A stretch of DNA of 22,536 nt from CAZCWX01 sp964502465 (GCA_964502465.1 CAZCWX010000153.1:1-22536); one strand, 5' to 3'; shown: positions 1 to 4,987, numbered from the stretch's first letter. Translations and numbers: made by a program. Notes: a model not told the origin generated them from the letters alone.

Positions 1-47
1 CCAGCAGGTGCCGGAGATGGCCAACCATGATCAAATCTTACGAAGTG

Positions 48-66
48 TAGACCTCGACTTTGGCCA
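48..66 (+). repeat. Left terminal inverted repeat of the IS
   Basis: TAGACCTCGACTTTGGCCA matches the reverse complement of the right end at 1495-1512 apart from one extra C. The similarity fades further inward. Confidence 0.85.
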
Positions 67-67
67 A

Positions 68-1414
68 TTAGGCTGCTAAGGGGAGGTCGTGGAGCAAGCA
101 CTCAAACGCCTCCCGCGGTAATTGCACGAGGTCTGCCTTGGGAGCAGAGTTCACCAAATACCGTACCCGCCAGAGATGTCGCCGCACGACAGTGAGGCAG
201 TCGGCGAAGGTGGCTTCAGGTTTATGGTACCAGGCTGCGGTCTCGACCGGGACCTGGCCGGTGGGGCACAGACGTAGGGCCAGCACGGTCACGAGGGAGA
301 AGAGCCCCAAGAGGACCGGCGTGGTGCGAGCAATGGCGCGGTCGGACCACTGGCGCTGGGTCTCCCCCCCCAGATGCGCCCGGGCCTCTTCAAAGGTCAC
401 CTCGACCGACCAGCGCATCACGACCCACTGCAGGATCTGCTGCGGGGTGGTCTGCCGGTCAGTACAGAAGAAGGCAGCATCCTGCAGTTTGCCTGCGGGG
501 TCGCGCACCAGCACAAAGCGAATCGCCACCGGGGCCCAGCCCGGCGTGTACCACAAGGCAGTACGCGAGAAGACCCAGAGCAGCTGGCGCTCCCCGCCGT
601 ACCAGGCCACTTCCAGCTCCTCCCAGGGAGTGTCGGAGCGCGCCGCCCACACCTTCAAGCTCCGTTGCCGCTGGCCCGTGGTGGGCTTGCGCCCGCGCTT
701 GCCGGGAGGTTGGGGCGGGGGCGCGTGGTACCAGGCGGCATCTAGCCGCAAGCGCGCGACCATGACCACCGCCCTCTTCTTACAGGCCAGGGCCAGCGCC
801 ACGGCGGCAAACCCGCCATCGACGACCAACACCAACAGGCGCTCGGGCAACCAGCGGCGCACTTGTTTCATCATCTGGCGCACCCCGTCCACGCTGGTCT
901 TATGCCGGCGCTGATGCGGCGACTTGGCCGGCCAACACAGCGCGGTCAAAAACGGCAATCCCCCCACGCGCTGAGCCCAGGGCACGGGCACCAAGAGCAT
1001 CAGCGCGACCCCCTTCAGCCCAAAACAGCGTACCACGTGCTTCTTAGCGGAGCGCACGGCGTCGCGGTAGCAGCCTTTGGCTTTGATCTGGCGCCCGCTG
1101 CGCCGCTCCACCGTGTCGTCGGCTCCGAGGACGATGGCCGCCCCGGGCGGCACCAGCCACAGGACGAGCACTCCCAGCAGAATCTTACTGGCCTGCAACG
1201 CTGACCACTGCGCCCGGTTTAACACCCGATGATAGTTGGTGAAGTGGCGCTCCCAGGCTAACCCCATGACCCGCAAGCAACTCGTCACGGTCCGTTTGCC
1301 AGGCGCCAGAATCGCCCCCCACACCAGCACTTGGGCATGGAGCCACACCCGCTCGGAACAGAGTTGCGCAAAGGGCGCCACTAGCACTATCATCTCCACA
1401 GGCAGCGAGGGCAT
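68..1414 (-). CDS. IS701-family DDE transposase
   Basis: This gene encodes a 448-residue cut-and-paste transposase of the DDE (RNase H fold) superfamily, acting on the inverted repeats of its own element. The three acidic catalytic positions are recognisable: Asp in VLGADDTV, Asp in LVVDGGFAAV, and Glu in RWSVEVTFEEARAHLG. The last is followed by GGETQRQWSDRAIART, a signature I associate with IS701-like transposases. The ATG at 1414 is chosen because GGAGG lies six bases upstream (GGAGGTCCCGTATG). A longer reading from a TTG at 1453 lacks that support. The stop codon at 68-70 nearly touches the left inverted repeat, as is common in compact IS elements. The length and intact frame suggest a functional gene. 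It stands alone and has no link to the neighbouring genes. Confidence 0.9.
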   Translation of the reverse strand: MPSLPVEMIVLVAPFAQLCSERVWLHAQVLVWGAILAPGKRTVTSCLRVMGLAWERHFTNYHRVLNRAQWSALQASKILLGVLVLWLVPPGAAIVLGADDTVERRSGRQIKAKGCYRDAVRSAKKHVVRCFGLKGVALMLLVPVPWAQRVGGLPFLTALCWPAKSPHQRRHKTSVDGVRQMMKQVRRWLPERLLVLVVDGGFAAVALALACKKRAVVMVARLRLDAAWYHAPPPQPPGKRGRKPTTGQRQRSLKVWAARSDTPWEELEVAWYGGERQLLWVFSRTALWYTPGWAPVAIRFVLVRDPAGKLQDAAFFCTDRQTTPQQILQWVVMRWSVEVTFEEARAHLGGETQRQWSDRAIARTTPVLLGLFSLVTVLALRLCPTGQVPVETAAWYHKPEATFADCLTVVRRHLWRVRYLVNSAPKADLVQLPREAFECLLHDLPLAA

Positions 1415-1494
1415 ACGGGACCTCCGGGGACAGAGTTTGCCGTCAGACAGCAACTCTATCCTAAAGGATGCCCTGCCCTCCTGCTATCCAAAAA

Positions 1495-1512
1495 TGGCCA
1501 AAGTCGAGTCTA
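1495..1512 (-). repeat. Right terminal inverted repeat of the IS
   Basis: Read on the minus strand this is TAGACTCGACTTTGGCCA, the counterpart of the left end at 48-66. Confidence 0.85.
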
Positions 1513-1644
1513 TAATGAGTCGTTTCTAACGACAGGCGTCCTCGGGCCTGGTAACAGGTACGGTCTCTGCGCCGGGCTATTGTCCAGGGGAGGCGGGCTT
1601 ATCACCCGCATCCTCGCGTCTCGCACGAGGCGTTGGTCAGGCTT
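1513..1644 (+). other. Gene-free spacer, probably remnant of the outer group II intron
   Basis: I see no credible gene in these 132 bases. Two small hairpins are visible: GCGGG at 1593-1597 with CCCGC at 1605-1609, and CCTCG at 1612-1616 with CGAGG at 1626-1630. Because domain V of an outer group II intron begins at 1645, this stretch is most likely domain III/IV sequence of that intron, cut off on its 5' side by the IS. That assignment is an inference from position only. Confidence 0.35.
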
Positions 1645-1664
1645 GAGCGCAGTGCGGTGCAAGG
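1645..1664 (+). ncRNA. 5' half of domain V of an outer group II intron
   Basis: The sequence GAGCGCAGTGCGGTGCAAGG is the 5' strand and tip of a group II intron domain V. When joined to 2604-2617 (CGCACGCTCCGTTC) it gives a 34-nt domain V. The AGC catalytic triad is at 1646-1648, the GNRA tetraloop is GCAA, the CG bulge is present, and the lower stem pairs except for one C-C mismatch. Compared with a canonical bacterial domain V, several differences occur as paired changes, which supports a real RNA fold. The inner intron interrupts it immediately after this half. Confidence 0.7.
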
Positions 1665-2167
1665 GTGCGTCGTGGTACGCAACGTTGAATCCCTGTTGCA
1701 GACAGGAGGAGTTTAGAGGAACGCTCCTGGGTCATCCGGTTTACCTGAAGGCGAAAGCTGGAGGGGAAAAGAGCATGCCGGAGAAGCGGGAGGTACGGGA
1801 ACACGCTGAAGGCACAGACCCGCAAGACCCGTGCGATAGGGCAAAGGCGGGATTGCTTGAATCCGAATCTCCAGAGGTGTAAACCGCACCCCCACTGCTA
1901 CAGCGTGTAACAGCAGTGCCGCCGGGATACGGTTGATCAACTTTCGCAACCCGAATCCTCGACCCGGCGGTCGATGGGAAACGAGCCCATTCAAGGGGAG
2001 GAGTAGGAGGCCTACGGCGCACTCGACACGTTCAACGCTGAGGGAACACGAGATCGCCTACGGGACGCGAGTCCTATGGTGACGGAGTTCCCGGAGTAGT
2101 CCGAGGCAGGGAAAGCCTGCCACATGGCGAAGGGGAACAGGTGACTTGACAGCCCGAACTGAGAGGT

Positions 2168-2503
2168 ATGCGTAAGGCAGAACGCCGAAACAGTTCTAGG
2201 TCTGTACCTTGAACGTGGCAGACGAGGACTGCCGCTGGAGGACATCTAGTATACAGCGGTCTTCGCAGCGAGGTCGTGCAACGTCTTCTGGCTCAGAGAT
2301 GCGAGTTGTGCGAGACGGAGGAGGGACCGTTTCAGGTCCACCACGTCCGCAAGCTGGCTGATCTGGACCGACCGGGACAGGGCGAGAAACCGCTCTGGGT
2401 CAAGCGGATGGCATCACGCCGCCGCAAGACGCTGGTTGTCTGCCAACGATGCCATGAGGAAATCCATCGAGAGCGTCCTCAGCGTCGGAAGAAGAGGGTG
2501 TAA
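2168..2503 (+). pseudogene. ltrA-like: Group II intron reverse transcriptase/maturase, internally deleted
   Basis: Two ends of one gene survive. The N-terminal piece starts near the ATG at 2168. It becomes recognisable in the frame read from 2181 (NAETVLGLYLERGRRGLPLE, then DI), typical of the start of this intron maturase type, and stops at TAG 2247-2249. The C-terminal piece (RSEVVQRLLAQRCELCE onward, from about 2264) is in another frame. The catalytic palm with the YADD box, the fingers and the thumb/X domain are absent, implying a deletion of roughly 1.3-1.5 kb with its junction near 2247-2262. A frame change between the ATG and NAETV indicates further decay. No reverse transcriptase activity is possible. 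Confidence 0.75.
2276..2503 (+). CDS. HNH endonuclease domain, C-terminal remnant of the intron maturase
   Basis: This 75-residue open frame starts at a GTG that is internal to the ancestral maturase and ends just before domain V. It is the HNH DNA-endonuclease domain that cuts the second DNA strand during retrohoming. The metal-binding scaffold CELC (Cys9, Cys12), the HH pair (22-23) and the CQRCHEEIH block (Cys56, Cys59, His60, His64) are all present. The stretch between them (VRKLADL, EKPLWVKRMASRRRKTLVVC) is the standard linker of this family. The domain looks intact, but no ribosome-binding site or independent promoter is evident, so it is probably not expressed as a separate protein. 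It overlaps the pseudogene entry. Confidence 0.6.
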   Translation: MQRLLAQRCELCETEEGPFQVHHVRKLADLDRPGQGEKPLWVKRMASRRRKTLVVCQRCHEEIHRERPQRRKKRV

Positions 2504-2512
2504 GTCACTGGA

Positions 2513-2548
2513 GAGCCGAGATGACACCGAAAGGGTCACGTCCGGTTC
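2513..2548 (+). ncRNA. Domain V of the inner group II intron
   Basis: GAGCCG (2513-2518) pairs with CGGTTC (2543-2548). The upper stem TGAC/GTCA is capped by a GAAA tetraloop (2529-2532), the AGC triad lies at 2514-2516, and the CG bulge is at 2539-2540. The element is 36 nt rather than the usual 34, with an extra A on the 5' strand near 2519 and another near 2526. Domain VI follows (about 2550-2600). Confidence 0.7.
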
Positions 2549-2603
2549 GGAGAGGGGCTGTTGGAAAAGTGCCGCAAAGTAACTCACTGGCAGCCTACTC
2601 TAC

Positions 2604-2655
2604 CGCACGCTCCGTTCTGAGGGGGGAAAGGAGTCGCGAGGCTCCTGATCTACCC
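2604..2655 (+). ncRNA. 3' half of domain V plus domain VI of the outer group II intron
   Basis: CGCACGCTCCGTTC completes the domain V begun at 1645. It is followed by TGAGGGGGG and a second stem-loop, GGAGTCGCGAGGCTCC, that fits domain VI. The sequence ends in CTGATCTACCC, matching the usual 3' end of bacterial group II introns of this type. The 3' splice site is near 2654-2655. Together with the half at 1645-1664 it is all that remains recognisable of the outer intron. Confidence 0.65.
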
Positions 2656-2673
2656 GGTGCTGGCCGCGCTTCC

Positions 2674-2687
2674 ATTGTGTACACAAT
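2674..2687 (+). promoter_or_regulatory. Palindromic operator upstream of the Phd-PIN pair
   Basis: ATTGTGTACACAAT is a perfect 14-bp palindrome ending three bases before the -35 box. The overlapping ACAATTGT (2683-2690) is also palindromic. Two near-identical 10-mers, TTGTGTACAC and TTGTTGACAC, are spaced 12 bp apart across the -35 box. This layout suits autorepression by the antitoxin; the binding itself is inferred. Confidence 0.55.
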
Positions 2688-2689
2688 TG

Positions 2690-2718
2690 TTGACACGGCA
2701 CTGGCTCACGCATACTTT
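2690..2718 (+). promoter_or_regulatory. Sigma-70-type promoter of the Phd-PIN pair
   Basis: A perfect -35 TTGACA (2690-2695), a 17-bp spacer and a -10-like TACTTT (2713-2718) lie just upstream of the antitoxin. The AAGGAG ribosome-binding site follows at about 2725-2730. Confidence 0.6.
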
Positions 2719-2737
2719 AAGCTAAAGGAGCCAGACT

Positions 2738-2998
2738 ATGAAAGTAGCGGGAATACGGGAACTGCGAGCGAAAAGCGCCGCCTTATTCAGGAGCGGCGAG
2801 CCTGTGCTCGTCACTCGACATGGGAAGGTGTCCGGAGTCTATGTGCCCCTCGACGAACCGGACCGCCTTCCTGATGACCTGCGGCGCGAACTGGTGGCGG
2901 TACTGGGCAGGCACCTCGCCAAAGTGCTTGAGCGCCAGGGGGCCACGGAGGGAGAGATCGCAGAGGATTTCCATGCCTATCGCCAGCGTCGTCGCTGA
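2738..2998 (+). CDS. Type II antitoxin, Phd/YefM-like
   Basis: This 86-residue protein begins MKVAGIRELRAKSAALFRSG and continues EPVLVTRHGKVSGVYVPLDE. That is the Phd/YefM N-terminal DNA-binding fold: GIRELR helix, then the 'VLVTRHGK' strand with the basic turn. The C-terminal part (DDLRRELVAVLGRHLAKVLE and beyond, ending in YRQRRR) is charged and should wrap and neutralise the toxin. The start is fixed by AAGGAG seven bases upstream. Its last 26 bases overlap the downstream PIN toxin, the usual translational coupling of such pairs. It probably represses the promoter at 2690-2718 through the adjacent palindrome. Family assignment is by motif resemblance; the functional role is inferred from the partner gene. 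Confidence 0.8.
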   Translation: MKVAGIRELRAKSAALFRSGEPVLVTRHGKVSGVYVPLDEPDRLPDDLRRELVAVLGRHLAKVLERQGATEGEIAEDFHAYRQRRR

Positions 2999-3401
2999 CG
3001 CTAACGTGCTGCTCTCGGCGGTGGTAGGCAAAGCAGCGCTGCGGGTGTTTACCAAGTTCACGGTCATGGTCCACGTGGCCCAGTTCAACGCAGACGAGGT
3101 AGCGGAGTATCTCCCGTATATGGCGAGCAAATATGAGTTGCCGATTGAACTCGTGGAAATGCAGTGGAAACTTCTTTCGCTTCGTATTCACCCAACGGAC
3201 GAGTACCGCAGCCGGTTGCCGCAAGCGATTGCGGACCTGAAAGAGCGGGACCCCGAAGACGCGCATGCCCTGGCTTTGGCTCGGGCATTGACCGTACCGC
3301 TCTGGTCAAACGACCGGGATTTGCGGGGACTCGACGTCGAGTGTTACCCCACTGCACGCCTCCTGCGTCTCCTTGCTGAAGAAGCAGGACTCTCCACGTA
3401 A
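2973..3401 (+). CDS. PIN-domain toxin (VapC-like ribonuclease)
   Basis: The 142-residue product has the PIN-domain order of acidic residues: Asp in VVADANVLLSAVVG near the N terminus, Glu in FNADEVAEYL, Asp in RDPEDAHALALARA, and Asp in LWSNDRDLRGLDV. These would coordinate Mg2+/Mn2+ for RNA cleavage. The ATG at 2973 is preferred over the longer open frame from 2820 because the PIN fold starts there and AGAGGA lies six bases upstream. The longer frame is antitoxin sequence in another register. It overlaps the antitoxin by 26 bp and shares its promoter. No inactivating change is visible, so the pair may be functional, unlike the decayed modules to its right. Confidence 0.82.
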   Translation: MPIASVVADANVLLSAVVGKAALRVFTKFTVMVHVAQFNADEVAEYLPYMASKYELPIELVEMQWKLLSLRIHPTDEYRSRLPQAIADLKERDPEDAHALALARALTVPLWSNDRDLRGLDVECYPTARLLRLLAEEAGLST

Positions 3402-3499
3402 ATGCTCACGAGTGAGCCGAAGAAGGGCCATCAAGAACGAGAGTCACTGTATTTTCCAGCTAATCGGGTAGCCAGGGAGGTCGCCCTCCCCAGCCCCCA

Positions 3500-3531
3500 C
3501 ACCACCAAGCAGGCGGGTCCGCACGCGGCGG
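3500..3531 (-). ncRNA. Domain V of the minus-strand group II intron remnant
   Basis: Read on the minus strand, CCGCC pairs with GGTGG and GCG pairs with CGC across a short GACC cap, followed by the GGTGGTGTGGG stretch typical of one bacterial intron lineage. A CGC rather than AGC triad seems present, which is seen in group IIC introns; subclass is tentative. Confidence 0.55.
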
Positions 3532-3532
3532 G

Positions 3533-3730
3533 TCAGGCCGGATAGTGAAGTGCGATCCAGAGAGCGCGAATTGAGACGAGGCCGAGCGTTTCCGTCAGCC
3601 ACTGATTGGTCATCCCGGTCTGAGTCGCGAGCGTCCGAGACAAAGGCCACGGACCTTTGCGACTCAGCGCCGTGAGGATCACCGTCTTGCGTGCCGTTCC
3701 CAATTTGATCAGCTCCCGGACTTTACCGCC
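3533..3730 (-). pseudogene. C-terminal fragment of a group II intron maturase
   Basis: The recognisable part is the last 60-odd residues before the stop at 3533: KVRELIKLGTARKT, LSRKGPWPLSRTLATQTGMT, NQWL, LGLVSIRALWIALHYPA. This block is the conserved C-terminal tail of intron reverse transcriptase/maturases (thumb/DNA-binding end). The open frame continues upstream to 3961, but those residues show no maturase similarity and lie opposite the hypothetical gene on the plus strand, so they are not part of it. The catalytic core is gone and the fragment is inert. Confidence 0.6.
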
Positions 3731-3736
3731 GCGTGA

Positions 3737-4210
3737 ACCAGCCACTCGAAGCGTGCTCCGCTGGGCATCGGATCGTCCGACGGGCCGCGCAGTTCTGCGT
3801 GGCGTCTGTGGGGAAACAAGAAAGGCGATATCTATGTCGCGGTCCGCAGCCTTGGCGCGACGACGAAGGCCAGCTTCCATCGCGACGGTGGGTGCCAGGT
3901 TGGGTTCACAAACGAGTATGCCGTGACTGCCTCTCGGCGATTTGCAGTCCAACCAAGGCATTGGGAGAAGTGGCGGTTACCAGCTGAGCAGGTTGTGCGC
4001 GTTCTTCAGGTTCTCGTACCTCATTCCGAGCTTCGCTCGTTCACGGACCGCAACCCATGCGCTGTCACCTGGCTGCCTACGCCGCCCGAAGGATCGGTCG
4101 CCGTAGTTTCGACATTCCTTTCCGCGCAAGGCGTTGAGCTGCCGCTGCCCAGTGGTGCTCATACCGCAATCATTGTCGGCAACGTGCGAACGTCCACTCG
4201 CACCGCATGA
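3737..4210 (+). pseudogene. 5'-truncated hypothetical protein
   Basis: A plus-strand frame reads continuously from just after a stop at 3734-3736 to TGA 4208-4210. It contains protein-like text (RLWGNKKGDIYVAVRSLG, ASFHRDGGCQVGFTNEYA, RHWEKWRLPAEQVVRVLQVL, VTWLPTPPEGSVAVVSTF), resembling conserved hypothetical proteins of unknown function. No ATG, GTG or TTG occurs in frame before 3923, in the middle of this text. The natural start appears lost at the junction with the minus-strand intron fragment near 3730. The C terminus may also be cut, because the frame ends where the next antitoxin-like sequence begins. I cannot assign a function. Confidence 0.5.
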
Positions 4211-4427
4211 GTTTGCAAGCATCAAGAACTTCAAGGAAGAGAAGCGCCAGCTAGAGGCTACCGCGAGAAGGACGCTCCAGAAGGAGAAACGCATCGATAT
4301 TCGCATCTCAGCCCGCGACCTGGAAAAGCTTCAAAAGCGTGCGGCTGGGGAAGGAATGCCCTATCAGACCCTCATTGCCAGCACCTTACACAAATGTGTG
4401 ACGGGCCAACTCAAAGAGGTCAAGTAA
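4134..4427 (+). CDS. CopG/RHH-type antitoxin with a damaged N terminus
   Basis: From about 4209 the frame encodes EFASIKNFKEEKRQLEATAR followed by KRIDIRISARDLEKLQKRAA and MPYQTLIASTLHKCVTGQL. This is the ribbon-helix-helix-like C-terminal domain of CopG-type antitoxins (KRINIRIS...DLE...IPYQTLI...LHK pattern). Only weak starts exist in frame (TTG 4134, GTG 4152 and 4155, TTG 4173), none with a ribosome-binding site. The residues before EFASIKNF do not resemble the family. I infer that the true N terminus was lost when this gene was joined to the preceding hypothetical gene. No toxin partner (BrnT- or RelE-like) is adjacent, so it is an orphan. It may be a pseudogene. Confidence 0.55.
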   Translation: MSCRCPVVLIPQSLSATCERPLAPHEFASIKNFKEEKRQLEATARRTLQKEKRIDIRISARDLEKLQKRAAGEGMPYQTLIASTLHKCVTGQLKEVK

Positions 4428-4447
4428 GGAAATGTGACTGACGGAAT

Positions 4448-4492
4448 GGGGCTGCGCCACCGAACCAATCCGTTACAGTGGGACGCAGCCCC
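4448..4492 (+). repeat. Strong inverted repeat between antitoxin remnants
   Basis: GGGGCTGCG (4448-4456) and CGCAGCCCC (4484-4492) are perfect 9-bp arms. The stem extends inward with CCAC (4457-4460) and GTGG (4478-4481) around a two-base bulge. There is no following T-run, so it is not a classic intrinsic terminator. It could still end transcription of the upstream antitoxin, or be a recombination-related fold. Confidence 0.6.
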
Positions 4493-4505
4493 TCTTGCAG
4501 TTTAG

Positions 4506-4648
4506 AGTGAACGTGAACAGTCGCGCTTGGGGAGTCACCGGCAGTTTAAGCACCTCACCAAACCTGGTCATGTGACTGTTGCAGGAAAGCCCAACGACGC
4601 CGTCGCACCCTCAACAGCATTCTCAGACAAGCAGGTCTCAAGAAATGA
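4506..4648 (+). pseudogene. hicA: hicA mRNA-interferase toxin, truncated and frameshifted
   Basis: The frame from 4506 encodes LGSHRQFKHLTKPGHVTVAG and then KPNDAVAP. This is the RGSHRQFKHPTKPG...VTVAGKPND core of HicA, including the catalytic-type His. At about 4606 the reading must switch frame to recover TLNSILRQAGLKK and its stop at 4646-4648, the normal HicA tail. Bases encoding the usual 'P-G-T' turn seem deleted there. The N-terminal 20 or so residues (the first strand and helix of the dsRBD-like fold) are absent, since a stop at 4503-4505 closes the frame. The toxin should be inactive. It ends seven bases before hicB, the normal hicAB order. Confidence 0.75.
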
Positions 4649-4655
4649 GGATTCT

Positions 4656-4868
4656 ATGCGGTATGCCATCGTGATTGAAAAAGCTGAACACAACTACTCT
4701 GTTTACGTGCCAGATCTTCCCGGCTGCATCGCCACGGGAGCAACGATCGAGGAGACGGAAGAACTGATCCGTGAAGCTATAGAATTTCACTTGACAGGGT
4801 TTCGGGAGGATGGGTTGCCTATTCCACAACCATCAAGCCAAGTTGAATACGTTGAGGTCACGGGCTAA
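4656..4868 (+). CDS. hicB: HicB-family antitoxin
   Basis: The 70-residue protein MRYAIVIEKAEHNYSVYVPD, LPGCIATGATIEETEELIREAIEFHL is the compact HicB fold (partial RNase H-like), which binds and blocks HicA. The characteristic PDLPGC and EEA-type helix motifs are intact, and the length is normal for the short form lacking a C-terminal DNA-binding domain. The ATG at 4656 follows GAGGATTCT, a modest ribosome-binding site. Because the neighbouring hicA is truncated and frameshifted, this antitoxin has no active local toxin. It could still neutralise a HicA encoded elsewhere. An attC-like sequence overlaps its stop codon. Confidence 0.85.
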   Translation: MRYAIVIEKAEHNYSVYVPDLPGCIATGATIEETEELIREAIEFHLTGFREDGLPIPQPSSQVEYVEVTG

Positions 4869-4987
4869 CTAACGCGCTGCATTGCATCGCCGCCCGGTTG
4901 CGGTTCTGACCGAAGCCGAAGGGACACGGCTTGCCGATAAGCTGCGGGCGCCGAAGGCAGCCGTCAGCTTCATCGGCTTCGTTGGAC
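4863..4987 (+). repeat. Possible attC-like (integron cassette) site after hicB
   Basis: The 125-bp stretch begins with GGCTAAC (one mismatch to the attC R'' box RYYYAAC) overlapping the hicB stop codon. It ends with GTTGGAC, which fits the R' box GTTRRRY. Inside, TCAGCTTCATCGGCTTCGTT resembles the 3' arm of attC-like repeats. The internal arms pair only partially by eye. Attachment sites of gene cassettes sit exactly here, at the end of the cassette gene, and toxin-antitoxin pairs are frequent cassettes. No integrase or second attC is visible. Confidence 0.35.

Larger units (their letters stand above)
48..1512 (-). mobile_element. IS701-like insertion sequence, apparently complete
   Basis: The element is bounded by imperfect terminal inverted repeats. 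The left end is TAGACCTCGACTTTGGCCA (48-66). The right end, read on the minus strand, is TAGACTCGACTTTGGCCA (1512-1495), the same sequence with one base missing. It carries a single transposase gene on the minus strand whose stop codon lies just inside the left repeat. I could not settle a target-site duplication: the bases outside the ends (TGTA-like on the left, TATA-like on the right if the repeats start at GAC) match imperfectly, so the exact tips are uncertain by a few bases. The transposase is uninterrupted, so the copy could be active. Confidence 0.85.
1665..2603 (+). mobile_element. Inner group II intron (HNH-maturase type) with most of its reverse transcriptase deleted
   Basis: The 5' end is placed at GTGCG (1665), matching the group II consensus GUGYG. 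The 3' end is placed at CTACTCTAC (ending near 2603). The interior contains structured-RNA text such as GAATCCCTGTTGCAGACAGG, CTGAAGGCGAAAGCTGG and CATGGCGAAGGGG, which I recognise from the domain I-IV regions preceding maturase genes in bacterial introns. It then carries the reverse transcriptase remnant, domain V (2513-2548) and domain VI. At about 940 nt it is far shorter than the 2-2.5 kb of an intact copy because the reverse transcriptase is almost entirely missing. The 5' boundary could instead be the GTGCG at 1652, but 1665 is preferred because it restores the flanking outer domain V. Splicing or mobility would need a maturase supplied in trans. Confidence 0.72.
3464..3730 (-). mobile_element. 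3' end of a third group II intron (minus strand)
   Basis: On the minus strand the fragment runs from the last 60-odd codons of an intron maturase, through domain V (about 3531-3500) and domain VI (about 3499-3464), to the terminal CTACCCGATT. Domain VI contains a GGGAGG/CCTCCC-type stem. Everything 5' of about 3730 is missing and the sequence changes to an unrelated gene. Its orientation is opposite to the nested introns at 1645-2655. Confidence 0.65.

Noticed and set aside
138..1529. Long plus-strand open frames opposite the transposase
   Set aside because: They mirror the transposase reading frame in GC-rich DNA and show low-complexity Arg/Ser/Pro-rich translations with no recognisable motif.
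1580..2245. Several 60-100 residue open frames on both strands
   Set aside because: The region is structured group II intron RNA; these frames have no protein-like sequence.
2521..2874. Plus-strand open frame spanning intron domain V and the antitoxin start
   Set aside because: It runs through domain V/VI RNA and reads the antitoxin gene out of frame.
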